Assembly: GCA_031272885.1 (NCBI GenBank)
Contig: JAISSX010000037.1
Location: 1 to 64,000 of the forward strand
DNA: 64,000 nt
Direction of reading: 5' to 3'
Origin: Bifidobacteriaceae bacterium
GTDB taxonomy: Bacteria; Actinomycetota; Actinomycetes; Actinomycetales; WQXJ01
The position numbers and the translations under genes are program-made. Under the pieces are notes generated by a model. The model saw only the letters and a list, made by a program, of their open reading frames with translations, ran no database searches and was not told where the DNA came from. This document shows, piece by piece, positions 1-11,900 of the stretch; positions within the stretch are counted from its first letter, which is position 1, and the number at the start of each line of letters is the position of its first letter.

Positions 1-3000
1 GCAGGAACATGTTCCCGGACTTATCAACACTGACGATGTCGTTGGCCTTATCGGAGTTCCAGTCACCAGGCCCATACACCCGCTTACCGGACTCACCCGA
101 AGCCACCAGCGTCTTCGACGACGTGATGGTGCCCGTGGCGCTGGTCGAATGCATGTCCAACGCGCCGGTCTTCGAGATCGCCAGAATCTCGCCCCGGCCA
201 TCACCCGACAAGTCAGGCGACAACACGAACGACTCATACTTCGTCACATAACCCTTCGGACCAGCCGGAGTCGGCGTAGCCGTCTTCGTGCCAGCCGGCG
301 ACGGCGCCGGCGTCGGCGTGGTCGTCTTCGACGGCGTCGGCGTCGCGGGCACGGCCGGAATGGCCACCCCGGCGGAGACCATGGCGGCGGTGCTGTAGCC
401 GACCTTCGAGCCGGCCACCTCGACCTTCAGGGTCTTGCCGGCATCGGCCGTCTGGATGGTGTAGCTGGCGCCGGAGCCAACCACTGCGGTACCCACCGTC
501 CACTGGTAGACGTAGGACACCGGTTGCGGACCCCAGGCCCCAGGCACCGCCGTGACCGTCTGGCCCACCTTGACCGTGCCACTGATGGTTGGCGTGGCAG
601 TGGTCAGGGCGAGCGGCTGGGCGGTCACCGGACCGGCCGTGGCCGAAGCGCTGTCATAGCCGGTCTTGACGCCGGTCACCACCACGATGATGGCCTTGTT
701 GGCATCGGCCGGTTGCACCACGTAGGTGCTGGTGACGGCGCCGCTGACGGCCGCACCGGCCACCTTCCACTGGTAGGCCAGTTGCACGTCCGATGGCGTC
801 CAGGTGCCGCCCGCCACCGTCAGGCTGTGGCCTACCATGGCCAAACCACTGATGGTGGGGGTGCCGGGCGTCATCGTCAGGGCCTGCACCGTGACCGGGC
901 CGGCCGTCACACTGGCGCTGGTGAAACCGCCCTTCGAACCGGTGACAACCACGCTCAGGGCCTTGCCGGCATCGGCCGGCTGCAGGGTGTAGCCGGCCGA
1001 GGTGGCACCGCTGATGTCGACCCCATCCAGCTTCCACTGGTAACCCAAGGTGACCGGCGACGGCGCCCAGGTGCCCGGGTTGGCCGTGACGGCTTCACCC
1101 ACCTTGACGGTGCCGCTGATGGCCGGAGTCCCGGGTGTCAGGGTGCCCGGCTGCACCGGGCCAACCTGGGCGCTGGCGCTGGCGTCCGGGTAACCACTCT
1201 GGGTACCGGTCACCACCACGCCGATCTGCTTGCCCACGTCCGCGGCCGTCACCGTGTAGGTGGTGGCGGTGGCGCCGGCGATGTCGACCCCATCGGCCTG
1301 CCACTGGTAGGCCAGGTTGACGGTGGCCGGGTCCCAGGTGCCCGGATCGGCCGTCAGGGTGGCGGCCGTCACCGGTTGACCCGTGATGGCAACCGTACCG
1401 GGCACGATGGCGGCATCGGACGGCAGCAACGTGACCGTGACCGTGGCGGTCTTGGTCGGGTCTTCATCGGACGTGTAGGTGACGGTAACCGTGGTGGCCG
1501 TCTCGGTCAACGGCACCGACAGCAGGCCGGTGGCGTCGATGGTGGTGCCGACATCGGCGGCCCCGCTGACGGACCAGGTGCCGGTGGTGACCAGCGTGCC
1601 GGTCACCTTGACCACACCCTCAAACTGCTGGGTCTGGCCCACCCGCAGGGCCACGTCCGTGTCAGGCCGCACCTTGACCGTCTGAACCTCCGCCGCCGGC
1701 GCCGGCCCGTAGACCTGCCATTCGCGGATACCCGGTGAGCCACCCTGCTCGGCAGCACCCCACGAGGTGATCTGCATGCGCAGAATGGTGGTGGTGACGG
1801 CCGTGAAGTGGACCGTGTTGAAGGTGGTGCGGTCGCGACCGTAACTATCACCGGCGTCTAGCACTACCGGCTGGAAGGCGGTGCCGTCCCAGTACTCCAG
1901 CGACCAGGCCGAAGGCGGAATCACGCCCTCGTTGGCCGTATCCAGCGAATCGGCGAACCAGTAGACCCTGGCCTCGTTGATGGTCATGGCCGTGTCCCAG
2001 GTCAGGGTGGCGGTCTGCTGGCCCACGTCCGGCCAGGTGTGCCAGGCGCAGGTGTTGTCTTGCGTCAGGCATTCGTCATTCATGGCACCGGGCGTGGTCC
2101 AGGCCGAGTTGTTGGTGCTAGTGGCCGTGGCCAACGGCGCCAGGTTGCCGGCCGCCGGAATGTCCGGGTCGCGGGTGATAGCCAACGACTTGGTGGTGGT
2201 GGTGCCCGCCTTGTCGGTGGCCCGGTAGTTGAACGTGTGAGCCTCGGCATCGGGCGGGGTCACCGTGTCACCGTCGCTGTAAGCCAGCCAGGTGCCGGTG
2301 CCGTCCCAACGGTATTCCACCACCTGGAGGCCGCTGGCGGCATCAGCCGCCGTGATGGTGATCAGGCGGGCCCAGGCGTCGAAGGTAGCGTCCACGGTGG
2401 GGGCCGTCTTGTCGATCTTGACCGTGAAGGTCCCTTCGTCCGACCAGTTGCCGGCCTGGTCCTTGGCCTTGGCTGTGACCACGTACTCACCGGCGGTGGT
2501 GAACTGCGGCAGCGTCACGTTGGCGACGGCGGCGGTGGAGACCCACTCGCCGGCGTCGATCTTGTAGTCGATGGTCAACAGGGCGCTGACATTGTCGGTG
2601 CCGTTGACGCGCAGGGTGACGTTGTTGCGGTACCAGCCCTCAACCCCGGCGCTGCCGGCTGTGACCGTGAAGGTTACCTCGGGCGGCGTGATATCCGCCC
2701 CGGCGTCGCCCGTCACGGTGACGGTGGCGCTGGCCGTCTTGGTCGAGTCCGCCACTGCCGTCACGGTGACGGTCAGGCTGTTGGCGGTCTCATCCGAACC
2801 GACCGTCAAGCCGCCGCTGGCGGACACCTCTGTGCCGGCCGAAGTACCGCCGGTGACGGACCAGGTGACGGCGTCCGAAACCCCAGCCGCCGTGATGGTG
2901 TGGGTGAACAGCGTCGAACCGCCCCTGGCCACGGAGGCCGTGGTCGGGTTGATCGCGATGGCGCTGACGCCCGGCTGCACGGTCGAGCTGAAGACCTGCC

Positions 3001-5899
3001 ACTCGCGAATGCCGGCATCGCCGGAGCCACCCGTCGCGCCGCCATAGTTCTGCATCTTCAGGCGCAGTTGTGTGACGGAGATCGGATCGAACGTCACGGT
3101 GTTGTTGGGATGCGTGTAGCTGGTGGACGTGTTAGCCGTCGCCTCCCGGGTGTAGCTGGTGGTGCCGGTGGGTTCAATATCCACCCAGCCGGCATCGGAC
3201 GTGACGGAACAGGTGGCCACCGAGCAGTACTGCGCCACCCAAGCGGTGGGCGGAATCATGCCGGCGTTGGCCGTGTCGGCCGAATCCCGGAACCAAACCA
3301 CATTCAGTTCATCGACCCACTGGGCGGTGGACCAGGTGTACATGACGTAGTGGTAACCACCGCTGGCAGTCAAACCCCAGGTGCCCCAGAAATCGGTTTG
3401 GGTGCCGCCGGCAATGACCTCGTTGTTGAGACCCGTGTAGGCGTTCCAACTGGTCACGCCGGAACCCGTAGGCGTGGCGTACGGTGCTACGTTTTCCCTG
3501 GTCAGCGGGGCTGACGGGTCGCGCGGCACGGTCACCTGGGCAGTGGCGGTGTTGCCGGCCTTGTCGGTGGCGCGCAGGTCCAGTTGATGGGCCTGCACGT
3601 CCGGCGCCGCCACCGGGACGGTGTAGGCGGTCCAAGACCCGGCGCCGTCCCAGCGGTACTGCACGGTGTCCAGGCCGGACAAGGCGTCCGATGCCGTCAC
3701 CGTCACCTCACGGGTGGTGTCGCTGAACGAACCAGTCAAGGAGGGCGCCGCCTTGTCGATCTTGACCGTGGCGCTGACCTCGGCGGACCAGTTGCCGGCC
3801 GCGTCCTTCGCCTTGCCGTAGACCGTGGTGGTGCCATTGGTCGAAACGGTCACGTCGACGTAGCGCACGCCTTCGGTTTCGGTGTAGGCGCCGGTGCCGG
3901 TCTTGGTGGCGACGGTGTTCTCATAGGAGGTTTCGTCATCGGCCGCTACCCGGGCCACCACGTTGGTGGAATACCAACCCTCCTGACCTTGCGTGCCGGA
4001 CAGGGTGATGGTGGCAGTAGGCGGCGTGGTGTCAGTGACCGGCGGCGCCGGGCTGGTGCTGACCACCACGGTGGCCTGCACGTAGGCGTCCGCCTTGGCC
4101 GAAACCCGGCCGTCCACCGTGAAGGTGCCGGCGGCGGCGTACTGCGACGGGTCGATGGCGCGCCAGTTGGTGGGCGACCACACGGCATCGGCGCCGTAGT
4201 GGATACGCACCGCTCCCGGCAGCTTCGGTGCCACGCCGGGCGTGGTGTAGACGGTGGGGGCGTCGGCCGAATCGGGCTGAACCCCGTACACCTCCCATTC
4301 CGGCACGAAGACGCAGTTGTAGGTGCTGCCGCCGCTGTGGGCGCTCAGGTTGAAGTTGGCGCGCAAGGCGGTGGCGACGTACGTGGCCGCGAAATCGATG
4401 GTCTGGAAGCTGGTGGTGGTGCCATAGCTGGAACCACCGGCCAGGGTCACCGGATACCACACGCCATCGGTCCCCAGGTACTCGACCGACCAGGAAGACG
4501 GCGCATAGGCGTAGTTGCTGTCCGTACGGAACTGGATGCCCATGCCGTCGATGCGCACCGGCGTGGCCCACTGGTACATCAGCCACTCGGAGCTAACCGT
4601 CGAGTTGGCGGTGCCGCGATACGAGCTCCAATAGTCCGGCGGCAGCACCGCGGTGGTGGGCCGGATGCCGTCGTTGACGGCCGTGATGCGGGCCGGCGGG
4701 CCCTCGTCATAGGAGGCCGAAACGGTGGCGTCGAAGGCCACGTTGTCACGCAGCTTCATGAACGGGTCGATGGCTGGATCCCAGGTCTGGGTGACCGGCA
4801 GGATGGCATCCCCGTCCCAGTACAGCTTGTCGATGGCAACCGACCGGCGGAAGTGGGAACCGTTGGTGGCGTCCTTGGTGTGATAGGTGATGTACCACTG
4901 GCCGTTGAACTCGATCACCGAGGGGTGCATGGTGGTGGACGAGCCGGGCGTCATGATGATGCCCTGGTAGCTGTACGGCCCGGTGGGGCTGGTGGCGGTG
5001 GCGTAGGCGATGCAGGCCTGGTAGTTGGACGGGGTGCACTGCCCGATGCCGCCGTTCTTCCAGTCATAGACCATGTAGTAGAGGTTGTTCTTCTTGAACA
5101 CCCACGGCGCCTCGTAGAAGCGGGAGTTGCCGTTGCCGCTCATGTTGACGGTCTGGATGGTGGCGCCGGCCTTGATGTGAACCATGTCCGGGTCCAGTTC
5201 AACCACACGCACCACGCTCCAGGAACCCCAGAACAGGTAAACCCGGCCGTCGGTGTCGACGAAGACGCACGGGTCGATCACTTCTTGGCCGGAAGTGGAG
5301 GTGCCGAACACGTCCACCCAGCTCACCAACGGGGTACCCGTGCCATCGGCCAACGCGCGGGCGTCCTGCCAGGGGCCAACAGGCGTATTGGACACGGCCA
5401 CGCCGATGGCCATGCGGTTGGCGGGCGCCGTGTTGGTCCACTGGACCGGCGTGTACCAGTAGAACTTGCCGTCCGCACCCTTGGTGACGTGGCCGGCGTA
5501 GGCCATCTGGCCGGTGGCCCAGTCCGGGTAGACCGTGGCGGGCTGGAAATTGGGCTGCCAATGGGACCAGTCGCCCGAGGCCACATCGTTGGTGGCGAAC
5601 ACGCCGTAGTCATTCATGGTGAAACTGCCGGTGTTGACACCCGAAGTGTCGTGGCCGGTGTAGATGTACAGCACACCGTTGTCCACCAGTGGGGCGGCAT
5701 CGGCCGAATAGTACGTGCCGTCCGACAGGATCGGGTTGCCGTTGGAATGGAAGGTGGCGGTGGGGGGCACCCCCGGCACCGGGTCAGGCGGCGCCGCCCA
5801 GGCGGCGGGGGTCACGGTGACCAGGGCGCCCACCAGGGCGGCCGCGGCGGTCAGGGAGACCAGTCTGCGATTTGTCTTGCGATGCTGCAATTCACTCAC
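1..5899 (-). CDS. Secreted GH43-family glycosidase with discoidin-like, Ig-like and C-terminal FG-GAP/VCBS-type repeats (3' end outside window)
   Basis: Read by translating the minus strand; not in the ORF track because no stop is in the window. Signal peptide (RRLVSLTAAAALVGALVTVTPAAWA), GH43-like core (SADAAPLVDNGVLYIYTGHD..., VIDPCVFVDTDGRVYLFWGSW, FYEAPWVFKKNNLYYMVYD, MHPSVIEFNGQWYITYHT), repeated TPTISGTVKVGQ..YQWK modules, PT-rich linker. Start is GTG 5899 or TTG 5890. Confidence 0.85.
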   Translation of the reverse strand, partial: MSELQHRKTNRRLVSLTAAAALVGALVTVTPAAWAAPPDPVPGVPPTATFHSNGNPILSDGTYYSADAAPLVDNGVLYIYTGHDTSGVNTGSFTMNDYGVFATNDVASGDWSHWQPNFQPATVYPDWATGQMAYAGHVTKGADGKFYWYTPVQWTNTAPANRMAIGVAVSNTPVGPWQDARALADGTGTPLVSWVDVFGTSTSGQEVIDPCVFVDTDGRVYLFWGSWSVVRVVELDPDMVHIKAGATIQTVNMSGNGNSRFYEAPWVFKKNNLYYMVYDWKNGGIGQCTPSNYQACIAYATATSPTGPYSYQGIIMTPGSSTTMHPSVIEFNGQWYITYHTKDATNGSHFRRSVAIDKLYWDGDAILPVTQTWDPAIDPFMKLRDNVAFDATVSASYDEGPPARITAVNDGIRPTTAVLPPDYWSSYRGTANSTVSSEWLMYQWATPVRIDGMGIQFRTDSNYAYAPSSWSVEYLGTDGVWYPVTLAGGSSYGTTTSFQTIDFAATYVATALRANFNLSAHSGGSTYNCVFVPEWEVYGVQPDSADAPTVYTTPGVAPKLPGAVRIHYGADAVWSPTNWRAIDPSQYAAAGTFTVDGRVSAKADAYVQATVVVSTSPAPPVTDTTPPTATITLSGTQGQEGWYSTNVVARVAADDETSYENTVATKTGTGAYTETEGVRYVDVTVSTNGTTTVYGKAKDAAGNWSAEVSATVKIDKAAPSLTGSFSDTTREVTVTASDALSGLDTVQYRWDGAGSWTAYTVPVAAPDVQAHQLDLRATDKAGNTATAQVTVPRDPSAPLTRENVAPYATPTGSGVTSWNAYTGLNNEVIAGGTQTDFWGTWGLTASGGYHYVMYTWSTAQWVDELNVVWFRDSADTANAGMIPPTAWVAQYCSVATCSVTSDAGWVDIEPTGTTSYTREATANTSTSYTHPNNTVTFDPISVTQLRLKMQNYGGATGGSGDAGIREWQVFSSTVQPGVSAIAINPTTASVARGGSTLFTHTITAAGVSDAVTWSVTGGTSAGTEVSASGGLTVGSDETANSLTVTVTAVADSTKTASATVTVTGDAGADITPPEVTFTVTAGSAGVEGWYRNNVTLRVNGTDNVSALLTIDYKIDAGEWVSTAAVANVTLPQFTTAGEYVVTAKAKDQAGNWSDEGTFTVKIDKTAPTVDATFDAWARLITITAADAASGLQVVEYRWDGTGTWLAYSDGDTVTPPDAEAHTFNYRATDKAGTTTTKSLAITRDPDIPAAGNLAPLATATSTNNSAWTTPGAMNDECLTQDNTCAWHTWPDVGQQTATLTWDTAMTINEARVYWFADSLDTANEGVIPPSAWSLEYWDGTAFQPVVLDAGDSYGRDRTTFNTVHFTAVTTTILRMQITSWGAAEQGGSPGIREWQVYGPAPAAEVQTVKVRPDTDVALRVGQTQQFEGVVKVTGTLVTTGTWSVSGAADVGTTIDATGLLSVPLTETATTVTVTYTSDEDPTKTATVTVTLLPSDAAIVPGTVAITGQPVTAATLTADPGTWDPATVNLAYQWQADGVDIAGATATTYTVTAADVGKQIGVVVTGTQSGYPDASASAQVGPVQPGTLTPGTPAISGTVKVGEAVTANPGTWAPSPVTLGYQWKLDGVDISGATSAGYTLQPADAGKALSVVVTGSKGGFTSASVTAGPVTVQALTMTPGTPTISGLAMVGHSLTVAGGTWTPSDVQLAYQWKVAGAAVSGAVTSTYVVQPADANKAIIVVVTGVKTGYDSASATAGPVTAQPLALTTATPTISGTVKVGQTVTAVPGAWGPQPVSYVYQWTVGTAVVGSGASYTIQTADAGKTLKVEVAGSKVGYSTAAMVSAGVAIPAVPATPTPSKTTTPTPAPSPAGTKTATPTPAGPKGYVTKYESFVLSPDLSGDGRGEILAISKTGALDMHSTSATGTITSSKTLVASGESGKRVYGPGDWNSDKANDIVSVDKSGNMFL

Positions 5900-5987
5900 C
5901 TCTTCGTGATGAAAGTCTGTGTTGGGGTTGCCATGGGGCGGCGAGGGGCCGGGCCGGTCGAGGAGGGCCGGCCCGGCCCGGATCGCA

Positions 5988-8900
5988 TCACCAGCCGGAG
6001 GCGATCTTCTTGGCGGCCTGGAACGAACCGCCGCCGTTGCCTTGGTAATAGAACAGTTCGCCGGTCGAGTTGTTCCGACCCACAATGTCCGCCCGGCGGT
6101 CACCGTTCAGATCGGCCCCGGCCGCCAGTTCGAACTGGCCCCAACCGCGGCCAACCTGCGTTGGCGTGGCGAACGTACCGTTGCCTCGGCCGCTGTAGGC
6201 CCACAGGGTGGAATCCGGCAGCAGCGCCAGGATGTCGTTCTTGCCGTCACCGTTCAGGTCACCGGCGGCGTACAGGTCGATGCCGTTCCAACCCTGGCCA
6301 ACCTGCGTGGGCGAACCCTTAAAGCCGCCCTTGCCGTTGCCGGCGTAGAGCCACAGCTTGCCGGAGGCGTCGATGGCCAGCAGGTCGTTGGCGCCGTCCT
6401 GGTTCAGGTCGCCAGCGGGGATGATGCGGAACGGCGTCCAGCCGTGGCCGATCTCCTTCTTGGCCGCCAGGCCACCCTTGCCGTCGCCGGCGTACAACCA
6501 CATGTAACCGCTCTTGTCGACCGCCACCACATCGGCCTTGCCGTCACCGTTCCAATCTCCCGGCCCGTAGACCTTGGTGCCGGCGAAGCCGCTGCTGAAC
6601 ACGGTCTTGCTGGAGGCGATGCCGCCCGCCGCGTTGGCCGAGTGGATTTCCAGCGCTCCGGCCGTCGTGACGGCCAAGATTTCGCCGCGGCCGTCCGCCG
6701 CCAGGTCAGGCGACAGCACGAACGACTGGTACTTCGGCACATAGGCCTTGGGACCGGCCGGCGTGGGCGTGGCGGTCTTGGTGGCCGCCGCTGTCGGCGT
6801 TGGCGTGGCACTCTTGCTGGGCGTCGGCGTGGCCGTGGGCGTCGGGGCCGCCGCTACCACCTGGCCGGCCGAGGTGGCCGAGGCTGCGGCGTAGCCAGCC
6901 TTGGAACCGGTCACCGTAACCGTCAGGGTCTTACCGGCATCGGCCGCCTTGATGGCATAGGTGGAGGTGACGGCCCCGCTGATGGCGGTGCCGCCCAGCT
7001 TCCACTGGTAGCCCAAGGCCACCCCGCTGGGTCCCCACGTGCCGGGCGTCGCCGTGACGGACTGGCCCACCTTGACGGTGCCGCTGATGGTGGGGGTGCC
7101 TGCCGTCAGGTCACCCAGGCCGATCAGCACCCCGGCCGAGGTGGTGGAGCCGTCCACGTGATCGGCCTTGATACCGGTCACCGCCACGGTCAGTGTCTTG
7201 CCTTCGTCGCCCGCCTTGATGGCGTAGCTGGTGGTCACGGCCCCGGCAATGTCGGTGCCGTCCAGCTTCCACTGGTAGGACAGTTGGGCATCGGCCGGCG
7301 TCCACGTGCCGGGCGCGACTGTCACGGTCTGGCCCACCTTGACGGTGCCGCTGATGGTGACCGTGCCGGGCACCACCTGACCGATCTCCACCAGGCCGGC
7401 CACCGCCGCCACCAAGATGGCGTAGGCATCGGCCACCGACTGGGTGGTGGAGGTGGTCGAATCGTATTCGTCCGAGGCCGCCTCGATGGCCGCCGCGAAC
7501 ACCGCCCATGAGGCATCGGTGTAGATGGCGGCACCGTTGCCGGCCGCGTAGATGGCGGCGTTGGCGTCGATCAGGGACACCAGGGCGCTCTTGTCGACCG
7601 CCGGCACCAGCCCGGCCAGGGCATCGGCCACGGCCTGCATGGCCGCGTCAACCTCCGCCTGGGTGGGGTTCGAGTCGAGTACGGCCTGGGCATCGGCCAA
7701 GGCCTCTTCCAGCGCCTGGGCCGATTCGGGGGTGAAGCCGGACAGGTCCATGGCACTCACGGCGTCCAGGACCGTTTCCAGGCTGGTACTGGGTGTGATC
7801 TCCAGTTCCAGGCCGGCGATGGCGTCCGCCAACTGCTGCTTCACCTGGTCCACCTGTTCCTGCGAGACGTCAGCGGGATTCTGCGCCAACAGGTTCTCGA
7901 TCGCTTCGATGGCATCCTGTAGGGCCTCTTGCGAATCTTCCGTGTAGGCGCTCAGATCCAGGTTGCCCAGGATGTCCACCACGGTGCCCAGCGAACTGGG
8001 ATCGCCCCGTGGCACCAGCCCGGCGATGGCGTCATGCAGGTCGGCGATGGCGGCCCACTTGTCGGCCGCCGAAACCGGCGGGTCGGCCGTGTCGCAAGGA
8101 CCGGTGGTACCGGTCACCACGTAACACACGGCGTCGGCATCGTCCACCGTCTGCGGGAAGCCGGTCCACGACGACACCGTGTAGGAGTCCGCCGCCGGCA
8201 ACAGGGCCTTGGCCTGCGCCAACGCCGCCGCCAGGGCATCGTCCGGCGGGGCCGGGGTCACCGTCACGGTGGCCGTGCCCACCTTTGTCGGGTCGAACAC
8301 CGAGGTGGCCTTGACCACCAGGGTGGTCGCCGTCTCATCCGTACCCACCGACAGCAGGCCAGTGGCGTCGATGGCGGTGATGAAGGACTCAGCGCCCTCG
8401 ACCGTCCACGTCACAGAATCATCGGCGTCATAGGTGGTATCGACATCCTCCGTGAACTGCTGGGTGTTGCCGGCCACCACGGTGGGAGCCACCGGGGTGA
8501 CGTCAACCGACAGCACCTCGGGGCCTTCCACCGTCAGGTCGAAGAAGACATCCGGCTGGTTGGTCTCGCTGATCCAATCCGGCAAGGTGTAGTGGCCCGG
8601 GATGTGGTAGACACCCACCGTGTTGACCACGGCCGGGTCGTAATCCCAGGTCACACCGATGCAGTCGTTATCGGCCGAGCCATCGTTGAAGAACACGGAC
8701 AGGTTCTCGGGTAGATCCGGCTCGGTGCCCAAGAAGACCGTCTGGGCCATCGGGTCGATCGATGAGATCACCACCTGCTGATCGCCCGGGCGGACATAGA
8801 TTTGGGCTTCCGCCATGACGTCGAAGGTGGTGTTGACACCCCAAACAGAGAACGGGTCGGTGTTGGCCTCGGCCACGTCATCGGCCGTGATGTCCGCCCA

Positions 8901-11900
8901 TTCGAAGACCAGCTCGCCGCGGCTGCCATCGGTGAAGGTGACGCCGTGGGTGGCCGGCAGGGTCGGGATCACGCCCACCGCGGTGCGGTGCTTGATCGGC
9001 GGTTCAACCGTCTCCACACCCGGGCCGTAGACCCGCCACCGCAGCACGCCGGTGCCGGCGGCGCTGGAGGTGATGGCGGTGATCCGGATGCGCAGGTACT
9101 TGGCCGTGACCGGTTCGATCTCGAACACGTTGTAGCGGCCGGTCTGGATGCCGGCGGCATAGGTGGAACCATTGGTCAACGTCACGTTGGTCCAGGTGGT
9201 GCCGTCCATCGAGTATTGGATGGTGTAACCAGCGGCAGTAGGCACGCGGGTGCCGCCGCCGTCCGAATACCAGTAGATCTGGGTCGAGGTGATCGAGATC
9301 GGCTCATCCCAGCGGTACTGGATCCAAGCCGGGTTCGAACTGGAGGCGCCGTTGGACCAGTTGCCCCAGCCTTGGCCGGTGCCGGGGTTGGAACTGGTCG
9401 GGTTGGACGCCGCGTTGACCATATTGTGGTTCTCCCACGAGGCCGTGTAGTTGGTGGTGATGGCCGCGGCCGAGGCTCCCCACTCGTTGCCTGTGGTCTT
9501 GGGCTCCAAGGTGGCGGTGACCTGCCGGGTGGTGGTCAGCTCGCCATCGGAGGCCGCGAACTCAAAGGTGTAGGAACCCTGAACGGTGCCGTTCACCCTG
9601 GTCGTGGTGGCCGAGGCGTCGGCGAACACCACCGAGGCGCCGGCCGGCTTGGACACCACGGTCCAGCCAAAGGTCAGCTCTTGGTCGAACGGGATGCCAT
9701 CATCCGTCACCGTGGCGGTCAGTTGGGTGGACAGGTTGCCGTTCTGGGCCGTGTTGACGGCGACCGTGACCGTGGGCGGGTCATTCACCACCACCGGCAC
9801 CACTTGGTCGGCATCGAACACCTGGATTTCGGCGATGGCCGTGTAGTAGCCGGGATTGTTGGTGAAGTAGACCCGCACCTTCGAGGCCGTCACGTCATTG
9901 AACAGGACGTCGTTCTGCTTCATGCCGGGCAGCTTGGGGTTGTGGGCCTGGCCGGCTATGGCCTTCCAACCAGTGGCGCTTCCGGCATCAGGCACGGCCA
10001 CGTAGTAGCTGAGCGGCACCTTGGCGCCACCATCCAGACCGACGGCGTCATGGAAGTAGATCTCCACGTTGTCGAACGTCTTGGCGGTGCCGAAATCCAA
10101 CTCCACATAACCGGACTGATCCGACACGCCGTAGTTGCCCCAGTAGGGCTCGTTGACGGTGGAGCCGTCGTTGACGGCCGCCAGCGAAGCCGGCCGCTCC
10201 TGGTCCGAGATCGAACCCGGGTCATAGTTCATGGCCGAGGTCGAAGAGCCGGGCGTGTGGAAGGCGCGGCGGGAGGAGGTGGGGATGGTGGTCTGCATGG
10301 TGGAAGACGTAACGGTGGCGTCCAGGGCCAGGTTCGGGGTGTCCGTCCGGTCCAGGTAGATGCCGGCCGTCTTCATGTATTCGACCACGCGCTGATCGTC
10401 GATGACGGTGTCAACGGCCTCCGGGAAGGTCACCGCGGTGGGATCAACCACGGCCACGGTGGCCGTCGGATCGGTCTGGGCACCGGTGGTGATGTGGGTC
10501 ACCGTGCCGGCGTTCGGGTCGTATTGCAGGTGGGTCAGCTTGTCCGAGGTGACCTTCTTCACCCCGTCAACCCACAACGAATAGCCGGCGCCCTGGCCGT
10601 ACCGCGTGCCGTCCTCGTCCCACACAATGGTCAGGTCGTGGTTGTGGTAACGCACGTTGTTGACCATGAAGTAGGCGTAACCCAGGTCGATGGGCCACAA
10701 CTCGATCACGTCATCGGTGCGCGGCAGCAGGCCGCCCATGTCCTCGACGTAGATGTAGTTCATGTTGCCCAGGGCCACGTGGTACGGATTGTTGCGGCTG
10801 TAGGACTTGGTGGTGGCGTTCCAGCCCGAGTAGTACTCGGCCTGGTTGGCCATCAGCAGGTCGCCGCCGCTTAGGTAGATCGACCAGGCCATCCAATCCA
10901 GCAGCCTGGCGGCGTACTCATTGGTGATGTACTTCTGGGTCGGGTCGTAGTAGCGCAGGGCGGAGCGCACACCGCGGTACTGCACCGTGAAGTTGATGTT
11001 CGAGAAGTTGTTCGAACCGCCGATGTTGTAGCGGGTCTTGTCGTATTGGTTGGCCGTGTAGAACGGGAAGATCGGGAAGTTGTCGCCGTAGGTCAGGAAG
11101 CGGAAACCATCCTCGTAGGTGGCAGCATCGGCCGGATCGATCAGGTTCTGGGCGTAGACGTCATACAGGTTCGATTCACGGGCCGGAATGTGGGTCGGCT
11201 CCGTGGCCGCCAACGGGTTGGCGTTGGAGTTCATCGAAGTGGCCGCCGTACGGCCCCGGGTGGTGGTGGCCACGAACATACCCATGGTGGGGCTCCACAG
11301 GTTGTCCAAGATGGCGTCCTTGATCGTGTCCGCCATGTCCGCCATCTCATCGACCTTGGCCTGCGGGGCGCCAGCAATCTCGTAGAGCTGCGCCGCGGCG
11401 TCGAAATCGCCCCACACGTAGGCCGACTCGGGCCGTTCGATGTTGTTGGAACCGGCCGTCGCGGTACCGGACTTGCTGTAGCCGAAGGTCAAGGCGTCCG
11501 CGTCGTTGCCGGGCATGTAGTTGGCGGTGTAGGCGATCAGGTAGTTGCCGTTGCCGTCGTAGTGCTCCAACTGCCCCACGCCATCGCCCTCGAAGTAGGT
11601 GGCGAAGCGTTCCGCGATCTCGGTGCCGCCGCCGTGCACGGCATAGGCCTCTAGGCCGGCCGTGCCGATGTACTGCGAGTAGTGGTTGTTCCACGAGCCA
11701 TGACCGGGCGAGTCGAGGAAGGCGGAAGAACCGGACAGCTCGCCCACGTTCATGATCTGGCCGTAGGCCAGGTAGGGGTTGCGGATCCACTTGGTGTCCT
11801 GCAGGTGCATCGGCTGGGTCAACACAACCGAGTTGTAGTACAGGTTCACGCCCTCGATGGTGGTGGGGTACTGGTACACATAGCCGTCCACGCCCGCGTC

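Noticed and set aside
149-6322. Long plus-strand ORFs (149-1738, 2039-3514, 3584-6322)
   Set aside because: Arg/Gly/His-rich antisense translations of the GH43 gene on the minus strand; typical high-GC shadow ORFs.
8802-10874. 690-aa plus-strand ORF
   Set aside because: Antisense shadow of the 2343-aa glycosidase; no recognisable domain or SD.
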